Assembly: GCF_902702915.1 (NCBI RefSeq)
Contig: NZ_LR738849.1
Location: 3,116,001 to 3,180,000, forward strand
Length of the DNA: 64,000 nucleotides
Direction: 5' to 3'
DNA from: Desulfovibrio sp. 86
GTDB lineage: Bacteria > Desulfobacterota > Desulfovibrionia > Desulfovibrionales > Desulfovibrionaceae
Part shown: positions 6,946-16,208 of the stretch, piece by piece
Numbering within the stretch: position 1 is the first letter of the stretch
Layout of the letters: the number at the start of each line of letters is the position of its first letter
Notes under the pieces: generated by a model
Told to the model about the DNA's origin: nothing
The model's input: only the letters and a program-made list of their open reading frames with translations
Databases searched by the model: none
Made by a program: the position numbers and the translations under genes

Positions 6946-7244
6946 AGCGGAATGTCTCGGCAAAACCTGTAGGCGGCAGAGGGTGGCTGTTATTTCTTGT
7001 ACTCGGTCTGCTGGCCTGCATGGTCATGGGCCTGGTGCTCGTCTGGAGCAACATTGAGCGCATGGATACCACCTATTTTATCAATATCGCGCAGAACACC
7101 ATGCGTGAACGCCGCGCGCTGCGCGCCAAGCTTGAAGTTGAACGGGAACGCCTGCTCTCGCCCTATGAACTGCGCCGCAGGGCGGAAGAATTTTCCATGC
7201 GCGAACCCAAGCCCGGCCAGATCCGCCGCATGGAAGCGCGCTAG
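6942..7244 (+). CDS. ftsL: FtsL-like cell-division protein
   Basis: 100-residue single-pass membrane protein: basic N-terminus, one transmembrane helix at about 15-36 (WLLFLVLGLLACMVMGLVLV), then a periplasmic helix rich in Arg/Glu (RERRALRAKLEVERERLLSP) likely to form the coiled coil with FtsB. Sequence is weakly conserved in this family, so the name rests on size, topology and place between rsmH and ftsI. GTG start overlapping the rsmH stop. No ftsB is in the cluster. Confidence 0.75.
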   Translation: MKRNVSAKPVGGRGWLLFLVLGLLACMVMGLVLVWSNIERMDTTYFINIAQNTMRERRALRAKLEVERERLLSPYELRRRAEEFSMREPKPGQIRRMEAR

Positions 7245-7338
7245 CCTCTGGAGCCGGATCCTCTCCCGCAACCGGAACGTCCGCCAGGACAGCCCGAACC
7301 ACACCATTGTGACAACCCGAAAGTATTTGGGATAAGCC

Positions 7339-9477
7339 ATGTTCAAATTCTCTTCCCGCAAGGGCAATAGGCACACGGATGCCCCAAGAGCAGAAAAAAC
7401 AGTCCGTCCCGCCAACCGCGCACGGGCCAATGTTTCTGAGGGGAAGGCGCGTTTTGCCTGGACGGAAAAGGTAGATTGGGGCCGCGTACGCATCAGGCTC
7501 GTCGTGGTCATTTTTTGCCTGCTGTGGACTGGCCTGTGGGGCCGTGCCTGGTATCTTCAGATGATTGAGGGGCCGCGCCTGGCCGAACGCGCGCGTCGGC
7601 AGCACATGGCCTCTGAACTGGTCACCGGACGCCGTGGCATGATCCTCGACCGCAACGGCCAGGTTCTTGCCCGCAGTATTGAAGCGCGTTCCGTGTATGC
7701 GCGTCCGCAGGAAATTGAAGACTTTCAGGCCATGGCCAATACCCTTGGCCCCATTTTAGGTATTGAGCCCAAAAAACTTTATGACGAGCTTTCGCAGACT
7801 AAACGCCGCTTTGTCTGGATAAAGCGCAAGGTGGACGACTACACCGCCGAGGCGGTGCACAAGACCAATCTTGCAGGCATCGGCCTGTCAAAAGAGTATG
7901 ACCGCGTGTACCCCTTCAAGCACATGGCCGGGCAGGTGCTTGGCTTTGTGGGCCTGGACGACAAGGGGCTTGAAGGCATCGAGCGCTCTATGGAATCCCG
8001 CCTGGGTTGCATTCCCACCAGGCAGATCGTGCAGCGTGACGCCATGGGCCGTCGTTTTTACCTGCATGAAGAAGGGCAGAGCGAACCGCGCGGCGAAGAC
8101 CTTACCCTGACCATTGACGTGCAGATGCAGTTCATCGTGGAAGAGGCCGTGGCCCGCGCCGTTCGTGAGTATGACGCGCGCTGGGGCGGGGCCATCGTGG
8201 TGGACGTGCCTTCTGGCGAAATAATGGCCTGGGCGCAGTATCCTTTCTTTAACCCCAACACCTACAAGGACGCGAGTCCGCTGGTCTACCGCAACCGCAT
8301 GGCGGCTGACGCGCTGGAGCCTGGTTCCACGTTCAAGCCCTTTGTCATGGCCACAGCCATCCAGGAAAAAAAGATCACCGGGAATACGGCCATTGATTGC
8401 GAAAGCGGCAGGTGGGAAACAAAGAATTTCACCATCCGTGACACGTCGCGGCAGGGCGTGCTGCCCGCCAACAAGGTACTGCGCTATTCGTCAAACATCG
8501 GTATGGCGAAAATCGGGCTCATGATCGGCGTGCCCACGTTTCACAAATATTTGCAGGCGCTCGGCTTTGGTCAGCGCACCAGCGTGCCTGTGTCCGACAG
8601 CCGGGGCATTTTGCGCATTCCTCGTGACTGGAGCGAAGTGGACATTATGTCCACATCATTTGGGCAGAGTATTTCGGTCACGGGTCTGCAAATGGCTCAG
8701 GCCTATCTTACTCTGCTGAATAACGGCGTGTACAAGTCGCTGACGCTTACCCGCGACGAAAATAATGTGGAAGAAACGCACCAGCGGGTCTTTTCGCAAT
8801 CCACCGCGCGCGAAGTCATGCGCATGATGCGCGACGTGGTGGAAGAAAACGACGGCACAGGCAAGCGCGCACGCATTGAAGGCGTCGAGGTAGGAGGCAA
8901 GACCGGCACGGCGCAGAAGGCCGACCATCGCGCCGGAACCTACGGCAGCAAACGCCTGGCCTCCTTTGTGGGCTTCTTCCCGGCGGACAAGCCCAAATAC
9001 CTTATCCTTGTCATGGTGGACGAACCCACGCGCAACCAGTACGGCGGCGTGGTGGCGGCCCCTGTGTTCAAGGAAATCGCCAGCCGCACCCTGACCTTTA
9101 CGGGCCTTGTGACTGATTCCAAGGTCGCCAAGGTTGAAGAAAGTCCCGCCGCCGCTCCTGCTTCTGGACGCAGGCGCGGGCTCAAACTGGCCAGTCTTGA
9201 TATTCCCTACGTGGCCGACGCCATCAAAAAGGAAGATGCGCCCGCTCAGGATCAGGGCATGCGCCTGCCCGGCCATCTGGCCAAGGCGGGTAGTCGGGTG
9301 CCCGATGTTATGGGCAAGTCCGTGCGCAACGCTGTGGAGCTGTTTGCCAGGGCCGGGGTAGTACCCGAACTCAAGGGATCGGGCAGCCGCGTCGTCAAGC
9401 AGACCCCAGCCCCCGGTTCGGTCTGGCCTGAAGAAGAAAACAAGGCTGAATACATCCTGTGGCTTTCGGAACGGTAG
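7339..9477 (+). CDS. ftsI: FtsI/PBP-type septal peptidoglycan transpeptidase with PASTA domain
   Basis: 712 residues, longer than E. coli FtsI. Order: basic cytoplasmic tail, transmembrane helix at about 52-70, PBP dimerisation domain (about 90-240), transpeptidase domain with Ser330 in STFK, SSN at 384-386 and KTGT at 521-524, then a single PASTA domain at about 652-712 (SRVPDVMGKSVRNAVELF). It cross-links septal murein and would partner with FtsW from the same cluster. The linker 595-650 is Ala/Lys-rich. The PASTA tail recalls Gram-positive PBPs, and I believe it is usual for Desulfovibrio. Confidence 0.93.
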   Translation: MFKFSSRKGNRHTDAPRAEKTVRPANRARANVSEGKARFAWTEKVDWGRVRIRLVVVIFCLLWTGLWGRAWYLQMIEGPRLAERARRQHMASELVTGRRGMILDRNGQVLARSIEARSVYARPQEIEDFQAMANTLGPILGIEPKKLYDELSQTKRRFVWIKRKVDDYTAEAVHKTNLAGIGLSKEYDRVYPFKHMAGQVLGFVGLDDKGLEGIERSMESRLGCIPTRQIVQRDAMGRRFYLHEEGQSEPRGEDLTLTIDVQMQFIVEEAVARAVREYDARWGGAIVVDVPSGEIMAWAQYPFFNPNTYKDASPLVYRNRMAADALEPGSTFKPFVMATAIQEKKITGNTAIDCESGRWETKNFTIRDTSRQGVLPANKVLRYSSNIGMAKIGLMIGVPTFHKYLQALGFGQRTSVPVSDSRGILRIPRDWSEVDIMSTSFGQSISVTGLQMAQAYLTLLNNGVYKSLTLTRDENNVEETHQRVFSQSTAREVMRMMRDVVEENDGTGKRARIEGVEVGGKTGTAQKADHRAGTYGSKRLASFVGFFPADKPKYLILVMVDEPTRNQYGGVVAAPVFKEIASRTLTFTGLVTDSKVAKVEESPAAAPASGRRRGLKLASLDIPYVADAIKKEDAPAQDQGMRLPGHLAKAGSRVPDVMGKSVRNAVELFARAGVVPELKGSGSRVVKQTPAPGSVWPEEENKAEYILWLSER

Positions 9478-9606
9478 CAAGCCAGTTGTAAAGAATTTTC
9501 GGCGGGTATGGCATTGTACGCGCAGTTGTGGAGCTGATTGGTCGCCTGCCCGCTGAAACTTTGGCCGATAATAAAAATAGAATTCGGCAACTCAAAGAGG
9601 TTACTT

Positions 9607-11061
9607 ATGAATCGGGAATTTGCGGCCCTTTTGGATGAGTGCGGGCGCGGCGGCATTGAAGTGCGCGCTGATTCACGTCAGGTCGGTGCTGGCGATATCT
9701 TTGTGGCCGTGCCCGGTGTCAAGGAAGACGGAGCCCGTTTTATTCCTGCCGCAGTGGAGGCGGGAGCCGGGGTTATCGTTTGCGCGGCCCGAAGCGAAGA
9801 GGCCGCAGCGGCGGCCAGCGCCGGTCGCAGGGTCATTTATCACGCGGATCCGCGTGAAGCCCTCTGGCGTCTGGCGCAAGCCCGCTGGCATACTGATACC
9901 TTGCCCATCCGCATCGTTGGTGTTACAGGCACCAACGGAAAAACGACCTGCACCTATCTGCTGGAGCGTCTTTTTGCCCAGGCCGGGCATAAGCTCGGCG
10001 TGATGGGCACAGTGAGCTACCGCTGGCCGGGGCACAATGAGGCCGCCCCCCTGACCACCCCTGACGTTTTGAGCGTGCACGCCATGCTGGCGGCCATGGC
10101 CAAGGACGGCGTGGATGTGGCGGTTATGGAAGTATCCTCGCATGCCATTGATCAGCAGCGCGTGTGCGGCGTGCCTTTTTCCGGCGCGGCGTTCACTAAT
10201 CTGACCCAGGATCACCTTGACTATCATCAGGGGATGGAAAGCTACTTTCAGGCCAAGGCCCGTCTTTTTCTTGAACTGCCCCGCGCCGACAAGGCCATGG
10301 CCGTGAACGCCGACGATGCCTGGGGCCGACGCCTGCTGGAACTGTGCCCCACGGCCCTTTCCTTCGGGCTGCAAAAAGGAGCGCCCAACAGGCGGCACCT
10401 GTGGGGCGAACTGCTGTCTTCCACGACAGAAGGCTGTCATTTGCGTATGAGTCTTGAGGATATGCGCTGGGATCTGCGGTCTCCGCTGGTAGGCGCGTTT
10501 AATGCTTCCAATCTGCTTGCCGTTCAGGCCGTGGCGCTGGAAATGGGTATTGACCCCGAAGCCTTCAAGGCTCTGGAAAGTTTTACCGGAGTGAGCGGAA
10601 GGCTGGAAAGGGTGGATAACCCCCAGGGCTTCAGCGTCTTTGTGGACTATGCCCACACCCCCGATGCGCTTGAGAACGTGCTCAAGGCTTTGCGCGAAGC
10701 AGGGTTCAAGCGCATTGTCACCGTCTTTGGCTGCGGCGGAAACCGCGATCGCACCAAGCGCCCCATAATGGGTGAGGCTGTGGCCCGCTGGTCGGATGTG
10801 GCCGTGCTGACCTCGGATAATCCCCGCTTTGAAGATCCGGAGGCCATCCTCAAGGATGTGCTGCCCGGCCTTGCCACAGCCAAGGAAGTTGTGGTCGAGG
10901 TGGACCGCCGCACCGCTACGTCCAAAGCCCTTTCGATGCTTGGTAAAAATGACGCTCTGCTTATTGCCGGCAAAGGGCATGAGGATTATCAGATCATCCA
11001 GGGCGTAAAGCACCACTACAGCGACCAGGAGGTGGTGCGGGAGATACTCCAGTGCGCCTGA
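9607..11061 (+). CDS. murE: UDP-MurNAc-L-Ala-D-Glu:meso-diaminopimelate ligase MurE
   Basis: 484 residues from ATG 9607, chosen for AAAGAGG about 7 bp upstream; the frame is open further upstream without a ribosome site. ATP loop GVTGTNGKTT at 105-114, the Lys of YFQAKARLF (Lys217) in the carbamylated position, and DNPR at 404-407. That DNPR motif is the signature for meso-diaminopimelate rather than lysine, so this organism should have DAP-type murein. Its end overlaps murF by 10 bp. Confidence 0.96.
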   Translation: MNREFAALLDECGRGGIEVRADSRQVGAGDIFVAVPGVKEDGARFIPAAVEAGAGVIVCAARSEEAAAAASAGRRVIYHADPREALWRLAQARWHTDTLPIRIVGVTGTNGKTTCTYLLERLFAQAGHKLGVMGTVSYRWPGHNEAAPLTTPDVLSVHAMLAAMAKDGVDVAVMEVSSHAIDQQRVCGVPFSGAAFTNLTQDHLDYHQGMESYFQAKARLFLELPRADKAMAVNADDAWGRRLLELCPTALSFGLQKGAPNRRHLWGELLSSTTEGCHLRMSLEDMRWDLRSPLVGAFNASNLLAVQAVALEMGIDPEAFKALESFTGVSGRLERVDNPQGFSVFVDYAHTPDALENVLKALREAGFKRIVTVFGCGGNRDRTKRPIMGEAVARWSDVAVLTSDNPRFEDPEAILKDVLPGLATAKEVVVEVDRRTATSKALSMLGKNDALLIAGKGHEDYQIIQGVKHHYSDQEVVREILQCA

Positions 11062-12518
11062 CACTGCATGAAATTGCGTCCTGCCTGGGCTTGCCCCGGT
11101 TTTCAGGGTCCGAGGAGCATACAGTCCTGACTTCTGTTGCCACTGACAGCAGGGCGGTTGTGCCGGGGTCCCTCTTTGTATGTGTTTCCGGCTGCCGGGT
11201 GGACGGACACGATTTCGCCGCCAAGGCGGCAGAGCAGGGGGCCGGAGCCATATTGGCCTCGCGTTCTTTGCCCCATATGACCGTGCCTGTTTTTGTCGTG
11301 CCTGACACGGTCAGGGCGCTGGGCAGTCTGGCCGCGCTGTGGCGCGACCGCACGAAGGCCCGCGTTGTGGGCGTGACCGGCACTGCGGGCAAGACGACCG
11401 TCAAGGAGACCCTGGCCCGGGTACTGTCCCTGGCGGGCAAAACCGCGCGCAACGCCATGAACAACAATAACCAGATCGGCATGCCCCGGGCTGTCCTGAA
11501 TACGGACGGCGATGAAGATTTCTGGGTTATGGAAGCAGGCATCAGCCAGCCTGGCGACATGGACGATCTGGGCGCGGTACTGCGGCCCGACCTTGCGCTC
11601 ATTCTCAATGCGGGCGCGGCCCATACCGAGGGCCTTGGCGAAAAAGGCGTGGCCTGGCACAAGGCCCGGCTGCTCAGTTATCTTGCCAAGGGCGGCAAGG
11701 GGCTGGTCAGCGCGGACTATCCCGATCTGGCGCGCGAGGCGCGCGCCACGGGCGCTGACATCCGCTTTTTCAGCGCCGCCGGGCAGGATGCCGCGTTTCG
11801 CGCGTCTTATCTGGGGGCCGCCCCGGTTGCAGCTGGCGAAGATGCGGCTGGCGCGGGTGCTGCTGGCGAGGATGCGGGCATGGCCGCATCGCGCGGCAAG
11901 TACCGCCTCTGGCTGGACGGCACGGAACTTGACGTCATCGCTCCCTTCAGAGGGGAGTATGGAGCCGAAAATGTGGCGGCCGTGGCCGCTGCCGCGCATA
12001 CGCTTGGCGTTGACGCCAGCACCATCGCGCAGGGATTGGCCGACGCCCGGATGCCGGCGCAACGGTTCAATCAGGTTCAGGCCGGATCATGGCTGCTCAT
12101 TGACGACACCTACAACGCCAATCCCCTTTCCATGCGGCGCATGCTGGAAGCCGCCGCAGAGCAGGCCGGATCCCGCCCCTTTGTGGCCGTGCTGGGCGCC
12201 ATGCTGGAATTGGGCGCTCAGGCTGCTGCGGAACATGAGGAACTGGGCAGGCATTTGGCACGGTTGAAGCCCGCTGCCGTGATATGGAAAGGCACCTGTG
12301 CGGAGGACGTGCGCAGGGGGCTCGACATGGCTGGCTATGCTGGCGTCTGGCAGCCTGTGGCTGATGCCGAAGATTTTGCAAAAGTGTGGCGCGACTTGCA
12401 GCGCCACAAGCTTGAGGCCAGTGCCAGTGCTTGCGGTGGCGTGGCTTTGTTCAAAGGCTCCCGCAGCAACAGGCTTGAGACGCTTGTGTCCGTTCTGACC
12501 AACGGGCGCGAGGTATAG
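11052..12518 (+). CDS. murF: UDP-MurNAc-tripeptide D-Ala-D-Ala ligase MurF
   Basis: 488 residues from a GTG start inside the end of murE. Completes the UDP-MurNAc-pentapeptide. ATP loop GVTGTAGKTTVKE at 107-119, then NNNNQIGMPRAVL and the EAGISQPGDM segment. Residues ~256-280 form an Ala/Gly/Glu/Asp-rich insertion with a repeated AGEDA unit, encoded by an imperfect DNA repeat near 11830-11880; it lies between domains and looks like slippage-prone filler rather than a functional part. A 119-bp gap to mraY follows. Confidence 0.95.
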   Translation: MRLTLHEIASCLGLPRFSGSEEHTVLTSVATDSRAVVPGSLFVCVSGCRVDGHDFAAKAAEQGAGAILASRSLPHMTVPVFVVPDTVRALGSLAALWRDRTKARVVGVTGTAGKTTVKETLARVLSLAGKTARNAMNNNNQIGMPRAVLNTDGDEDFWVMEAGISQPGDMDDLGAVLRPDLALILNAGAAHTEGLGEKGVAWHKARLLSYLAKGGKGLVSADYPDLAREARATGADIRFFSAAGQDAAFRASYLGAAPVAAGEDAAGAGAAGEDAGMAASRGKYRLWLDGTELDVIAPFRGEYGAENVAAVAAAAHTLGVDASTIAQGLADARMPAQRFNQVQAGSWLLIDDTYNANPLSMRRMLEAAAEQAGSRPFVAVLGAMLELGAQAAAEHEELGRHLARLKPAAVIWKGTCAEDVRRGLDMAGYAGVWQPVADAEDFAKVWRDLQRHKLEASASACGGVALFKGSRSNRLETLVSVLTNGREV

Positions 12519-12637
12519 TGTTTTTCAGGCGGCGTAAGCGGTTCGCCAGCCCGGTATTGGGGGCGGATTGCCACAGGGGACGTCCCTGCCGCTGACAGCA
12601 ACGGTCGTAGTGTGGCCAAACGAACGGATTCACGTGC

Positions 12638-13714
12638 ATGTTTTATAATTTCCTTTCCCCCCTCGCCTCCGAATGGACATTTTTCAATGTCTTTCGTTAC
12701 ATCACCTTCCGTTCTATGGCTGCGCTCATGACGGCGCTGCTTGTTTCCATCATTCTTGGCCCAAGGTTTATCGGCTGGCTTCGCCGCCTGAAGTGCGGCC
12801 AGTATATTCATGAAGATGTCGCCGCTCACGCCTGCAAGGCGGGAACGCCCACCATGGGCGGCCTGCTCATGCTGTTCAGTCTTTCTGTGAGCCTGCTCTT
12901 GTGGTCTGATCTGACAAATATTTACATCTGGCAGGCGTTCTTTGTGTTCGTCGGTTTTGGGGCCGTGGGATTTTGGGACGATATGACCAAACTGCGCCAC
13001 CACAAAAACCGGGGCATTTCCGGCAAGGCCAAAATGGCCGGACAGCTTGGCGTTGCCTGCGTGGCCATGCTGCTGCTTTTTGTGAATCCCGACTACAGCA
13101 GCAAGCTCACCATTCCTTTTTTCAAGGAAGTGACCTTTGACCTTGGCTGGTTTTACCTGCCTTTCGGCGTTTTTGTCATGGTGGCAGCCTCAAATGCCGT
13201 CAATCTCACCGACGGTCTCGACGGTCTTGCCATCGGGCCCGCCATTGTCGCCTGCATCGTCTTTTCCATCTTTATTTATATAACGGGCAACGCCCGGTTT
13301 GCGAGCTATCTTCTGGTCCCCTACATGCCCGGCGTCGGTGAAGTGACCATTTTTTGCGCCGCGCTTGTGGGATCCGGGCTGGGTTTTCTCTGGTTTAACG
13401 CTTACCCTGCCCAGGTGTTCATGGGGGATGTGGGTTCGCTCTCCATCGGTGGCGTGCTCGGCTATCTGGCGCTGCTGTGCAAGCAGGAACTTGTGCTCGC
13501 TGTTGTGGGCGGCCTTTTTGTGGCCGAGACCCTTTCAGTCATTGTACAGGTAGGGTATTTTCGCTGGACAGGCGGCAAGCGCTTTTTTCGTATGGCGCCC
13601 TTGCACCATCACTTTGAACTCAAGGGCGTTCCTGAATCCAAGATTATTATCCGCTTCTGGATTACATCAATACTGCTGGGCCTCATGGCGCTCTCAGTCC
13701 TGAAGCTGCGTTGA
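12638..13714 (+). CDS. mraY: Phospho-N-acetylmuramoyl-pentapeptide transferase MraY
   Basis: 358-residue polytopic membrane enzyme that transfers phospho-MurNAc-pentapeptide to undecaprenyl phosphate, forming lipid I. Seen: AGTPTMGG at 68-75, FWDDMTK with Asp114-Asp115, [10 protein letters not shown] at 189-198, and MAPLHHHFE near the C-terminus; about ten hydrophobic segments. Normal length. It is preceded by a 119-bp spacer, one of the larger gaps in the cluster, and followed directly by murD. Confidence 0.96.
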   Translation: MFYNFLSPLASEWTFFNVFRYITFRSMAALMTALLVSIILGPRFIGWLRRLKCGQYIHEDVAAHACKAGTPTMGGLLMLFSLSVSLLLWSDLTNIYIWQAFFVFVGFGAVGFWDDMTKLRHHKNRGISGKAKMAGQLGVACVAMLLLFVNPDYSSKLTIPFFKEVTFDLGWFYLPFGVFVMVAASNAVNLTDGLDGLAIGPAIVACIVFSIFIYITGNARFASYLLVPYMPGVGEVTIFCAALVGSGLGFLWFNAYPAQVFMGDVGSLSIGGVLGYLALLCKQELVLAVVGGLFVAETLSVIVQVGYFRWTGGKRFFRMAPLHHHFELKGVPESKIIIRFWITSILLGLMALSVLKLR

Positions 13715-13725
13715 GGAGAACTGCT

Positions 13726-15030
13726 ATGGCATTGGAAAAAATGCGCGGTAGACGCATCAGCGTTGGCGAAACGGCCGTCGTGATCGGCGCGGGACGTTCC
13801 GGTCTTGCGGCTGCGCGGCTTTTGAACCGTGAGGGCGCTCGCGTGCGCCTTCTGGACAGCAATGCCCAGGCATTTTCCGGTCGTGAAGACCTGGCCCGCG
13901 AACTGGGGCAGCTTGGCATTGTTGTGGAACTGGGGCCGCACAGTGCGGCGCAGTTTGAAAACGCCGCCTTTGTGGTGCCGAGCCCCGGCATGCCCGTGGC
14001 CCGCCTCGACGGACTGGTGGACGTGGAACACACGGAAATTCTGGCCGAAATGGAACTGGCCTGGCGCTATCTGGACAATGAACCCGTTCTGGCCATTACC
14101 GGCACCAGCGGCAAGACGACCACAGCTTCGCTGGCGGCGGCCATGCTGCATGAGCAGGGATATTCCGTTTTTCTTGGCGGCAACATAGGCACGCCTTTGT
14201 CCGAGTACATTCTGTCGGGCCGCAGGGCTGACGTTCTGGTGCTGGAAATCTCGAGCTTTCAGTTGCAGACCTGCACCACGTTTTGTCCCCGAGTGGGCAT
14301 CTTGCTCAATATTACGCCCAATCACCTGGATTATCACAAGGATATGGAAGAATACACGGAAGCCAAGTTCCGTCTGTTCCGTTGCCAGGATGAGGGCGAT
14401 CTGGCCGTGCTTGGCGAAAGCCTGAAAGATCAGGCCGCCCGGCACAAGCTCAAGGCCCGCCAGGTGTATGTCAAGGCTACGGAGCGTTTTGCCGAGAGCA
14501 GCCTCATGGGCCTGCACAACCGCATCAATGAAGAGGCCGCCTGGCAGGCATGCCGTTTCTTCGGCGTCAGTGAGGAAAGCGCGGCACGAGCCGTGGCCCG
14601 TTTTGCGCCTTTGCCGCACCGCCTTGAACGTGTGCGTGAACTCAACGGCGTTCTTTATGTCAATGATTCCAAATGTACGACGGTTTCTTCGCTCAAGGTG
14701 GCCCTGGAAGCGTTTGACCGCCCGGTACGCCTCTTGTGCGGCGGCAAGTTCAAGGGTGGCGATCTGGCCGGGTTGGCGGATCTCGTAAAAACACACGTCG
14801 CCGAGGTCGCATTGTTCGGCGCCAGTCGGGAATATTTTGAAAAAGCCTGGCAGGGCATTGTGCCCATGACCTGGCATGCGGCGCTTGAGCCGGCCATAAA
14901 GCACCTTGCCGCAGCGGCACAGGCGGGCGATGTGGTTCTTATGGCTCCGGCAACCTCAAGCTTTGACCTTTACGCCAACTATGAAGAGCGCGGCAAGGAT
15001 TTCAAGCGGATAGTGGGCAGGTTGTCATGA
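13726..15030 (+). CDS. murD: UDP-MurNAc-L-alanine:D-glutamate ligase MurD
   Basis: 434 residues from ATG 13726, chosen for GAGGAGA 6 bp upstream; an in-frame TTG at 13711 is less likely. N-terminal Rossmann segment VIGAGRSGLAAARLL at 19-33, ATP loop ITGTSGKTT at 124-132, NITPNHLDYH and VNDSKCT. Adds D-Glu to UDP-MurNAc-L-Ala in the cytoplasm. The ATGA at its end is shared with ftsW (4-bp overlap). Confidence 0.95.
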   Translation: MALEKMRGRRISVGETAVVIGAGRSGLAAARLLNREGARVRLLDSNAQAFSGREDLARELGQLGIVVELGPHSAAQFENAAFVVPSPGMPVARLDGLVDVEHTEILAEMELAWRYLDNEPVLAITGTSGKTTTASLAAAMLHEQGYSVFLGGNIGTPLSEYILSGRRADVLVLEISSFQLQTCTTFCPRVGILLNITPNHLDYHKDMEEYTEAKFRLFRCQDEGDLAVLGESLKDQAARHKLKARQVYVKATERFAESSLMGLHNRINEEAAWQACRFFGVSEESAARAVARFAPLPHRLERVRELNGVLYVNDSKCTTVSSLKVALEAFDRPVRLLCGGKFKGGDLAGLADLVKTHVAEVALFGASREYFEKAWQGIVPMTWHAALEPAIKHLAAAAQAGDVVLMAPATSSFDLYANYEERGKDFKRIVGRLS

Positions 15031-16208
15031 AAAACGTCTTTAGAGCCAAGGCAAAGCCCGGCAAGGCGCACAGCGCCATGGCCCGGGCAACGGAAAGCGG
15101 CCCCTTTGCGCCCTTTGACTGGTGGCTGTTCACCATTATGCTTATCATTCTGGCCATTGGGCTTGTCATGGTGCTTTCGGCCAGCGGCATTGTGGCGGAG
15201 CAGGTCAACGGCGACAAGTACTTTTTCTTCAAGCGCCAGGTGTTCTTTGCGTTGTTGGGCGGCATCCTTTTGTGGGGCGCAGCCCTGCTGCCACGCGACT
15301 GGCTCTATAAAATGCAGTATCCGGCGCTTTTTTTCGCCCTGCTGCTCCTGCTGCTGACGCTTTCGCCGCTGGCGCCCTCAATCAACGGCGCAAAACGCTG
15401 GATTCGCCTGGGGCCGGTAGGCATTCAGCCGATGGAGCTCGTCAAGGTGGCTCTGGTTCTGTATCTCGCGTATTTCATGAGTGCCAAGCAGGACATCATC
15501 AAGACCTTCAGCCGTGGCGTCATACCGCCTTTCGCGGTGACGGCGCTTTTCTGTTTTCTCCTGCTCTTGCAGCCGGACTTCGGCAGCGCCGTCGTTTTGG
15601 CCAGTATTCTGTTCTTCATGTGCGTGGCCGGGGGAACCAGGTTTGTCTATCTCTTTTTCTCCATAGCCCTGGCCTGCGGTGGCGCCATGGCCCTGGCCAT
15701 TTCGTCTCCCTACCGTCTCCGCCGTCTGTTGGCCTTTCTTGATCCCTTTGAGGATGCCCACAATACGGGCTACCAGCTCGTGCAGTCTTTGCTGGCCATT
15801 GGTTCGGGCAGCTTTTTTGGCGTTGGCGTCGGCGCGAGCAAGCAGAAGATGTTCTATCTGCCTGAAGCGCACAACGACTTCATTATGGCTGTTCTGGCTG
15901 AAGAAATGGGTTTTGTGGGCATGAGCGTGGTCATGATACTCTTTGGCCTTTTGTTCTGGCGCTGCTACAAGATCATACAGGGGCAGCGCAACCTGCGCGA
16001 CCGCTTCACCGCCTTTGGCATTACCACCATTCTCGCCATGGGCGCGGTCATGAACCTCGCCGTGGTCATGGGGGTGGCGCCGCCCAAGGGCGTGCCCATG
16101 CCGCTCATGAGCTACGGCGGCAGTAACCTGATGGCTACCATGCTCTGCGTGGGTCTGCTTTTGAACTTTTCACGGACGGCGGACACATGGACCTCAACAT
16201 CCTCCTGA
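15027..16208 (+). CDS. ftsW: FtsW, SEDS-family septal peptidoglycan polymerase
   Basis: 393 residues with about ten transmembrane helices starting at residue ~32 (WWLFTIMLIILAIGLVMVLS). SEDS landmarks: GPVGIQPMELVKVALVLYLA, LLQPDFGSAVV, YQLVQSLLAIGSGSFFGVG, EAHNDFIMAVLAEEMGFVG, and PLMSYGGSN near the C-terminus. It polymerises glycan strands with the FtsI encoded upstream. Overlaps murD by 4 bp and murG by 22 bp, so these three are tightly coupled. Confidence 0.95.
   Translation: MKNVFRAKAKPGKAHSAMARATESGPFAPFDWWLFTIMLIILAIGLVMVLSASGIVAEQVNGDKYFFFKRQVFFALLGGILLWGAALLPRDWLYKMQYPALFFALLLLLLTLSPLAPSINGAKRWIRLGPVGIQPMELVKVALVLYLAYFMSAKQDIIKTFSRGVIPPFAVTALFCFLLLLQPDFGSAVVLASILFFMCVAGGTRFVYLFFSIALACGGAMALAISSPYRLRRLLAFLDPFEDAHNTGYQLVQSLLAIGSGSFFGVGVGASKQKMFYLPEAHNDFIMAVLAEEMGFVGMSVVMILFGLLFWRCYKIIQGQRNLRDRFTAFGITTILAMGAVMNLAVVMGVAPPKGVPMPLMSYGGSNLMATMLCVGLLLNFSRTADTWTSTSS

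Noticed and set aside
9673..11064. 463-codon open frame opposite murE
   Set aside because: His/Gly-rich antisense shadow; murE motifs are intact on the plus strand.
13609..14904. Long open frame opposite murD
   Set aside because: Shadow of murD; no recognisable domain and no ribosome site.
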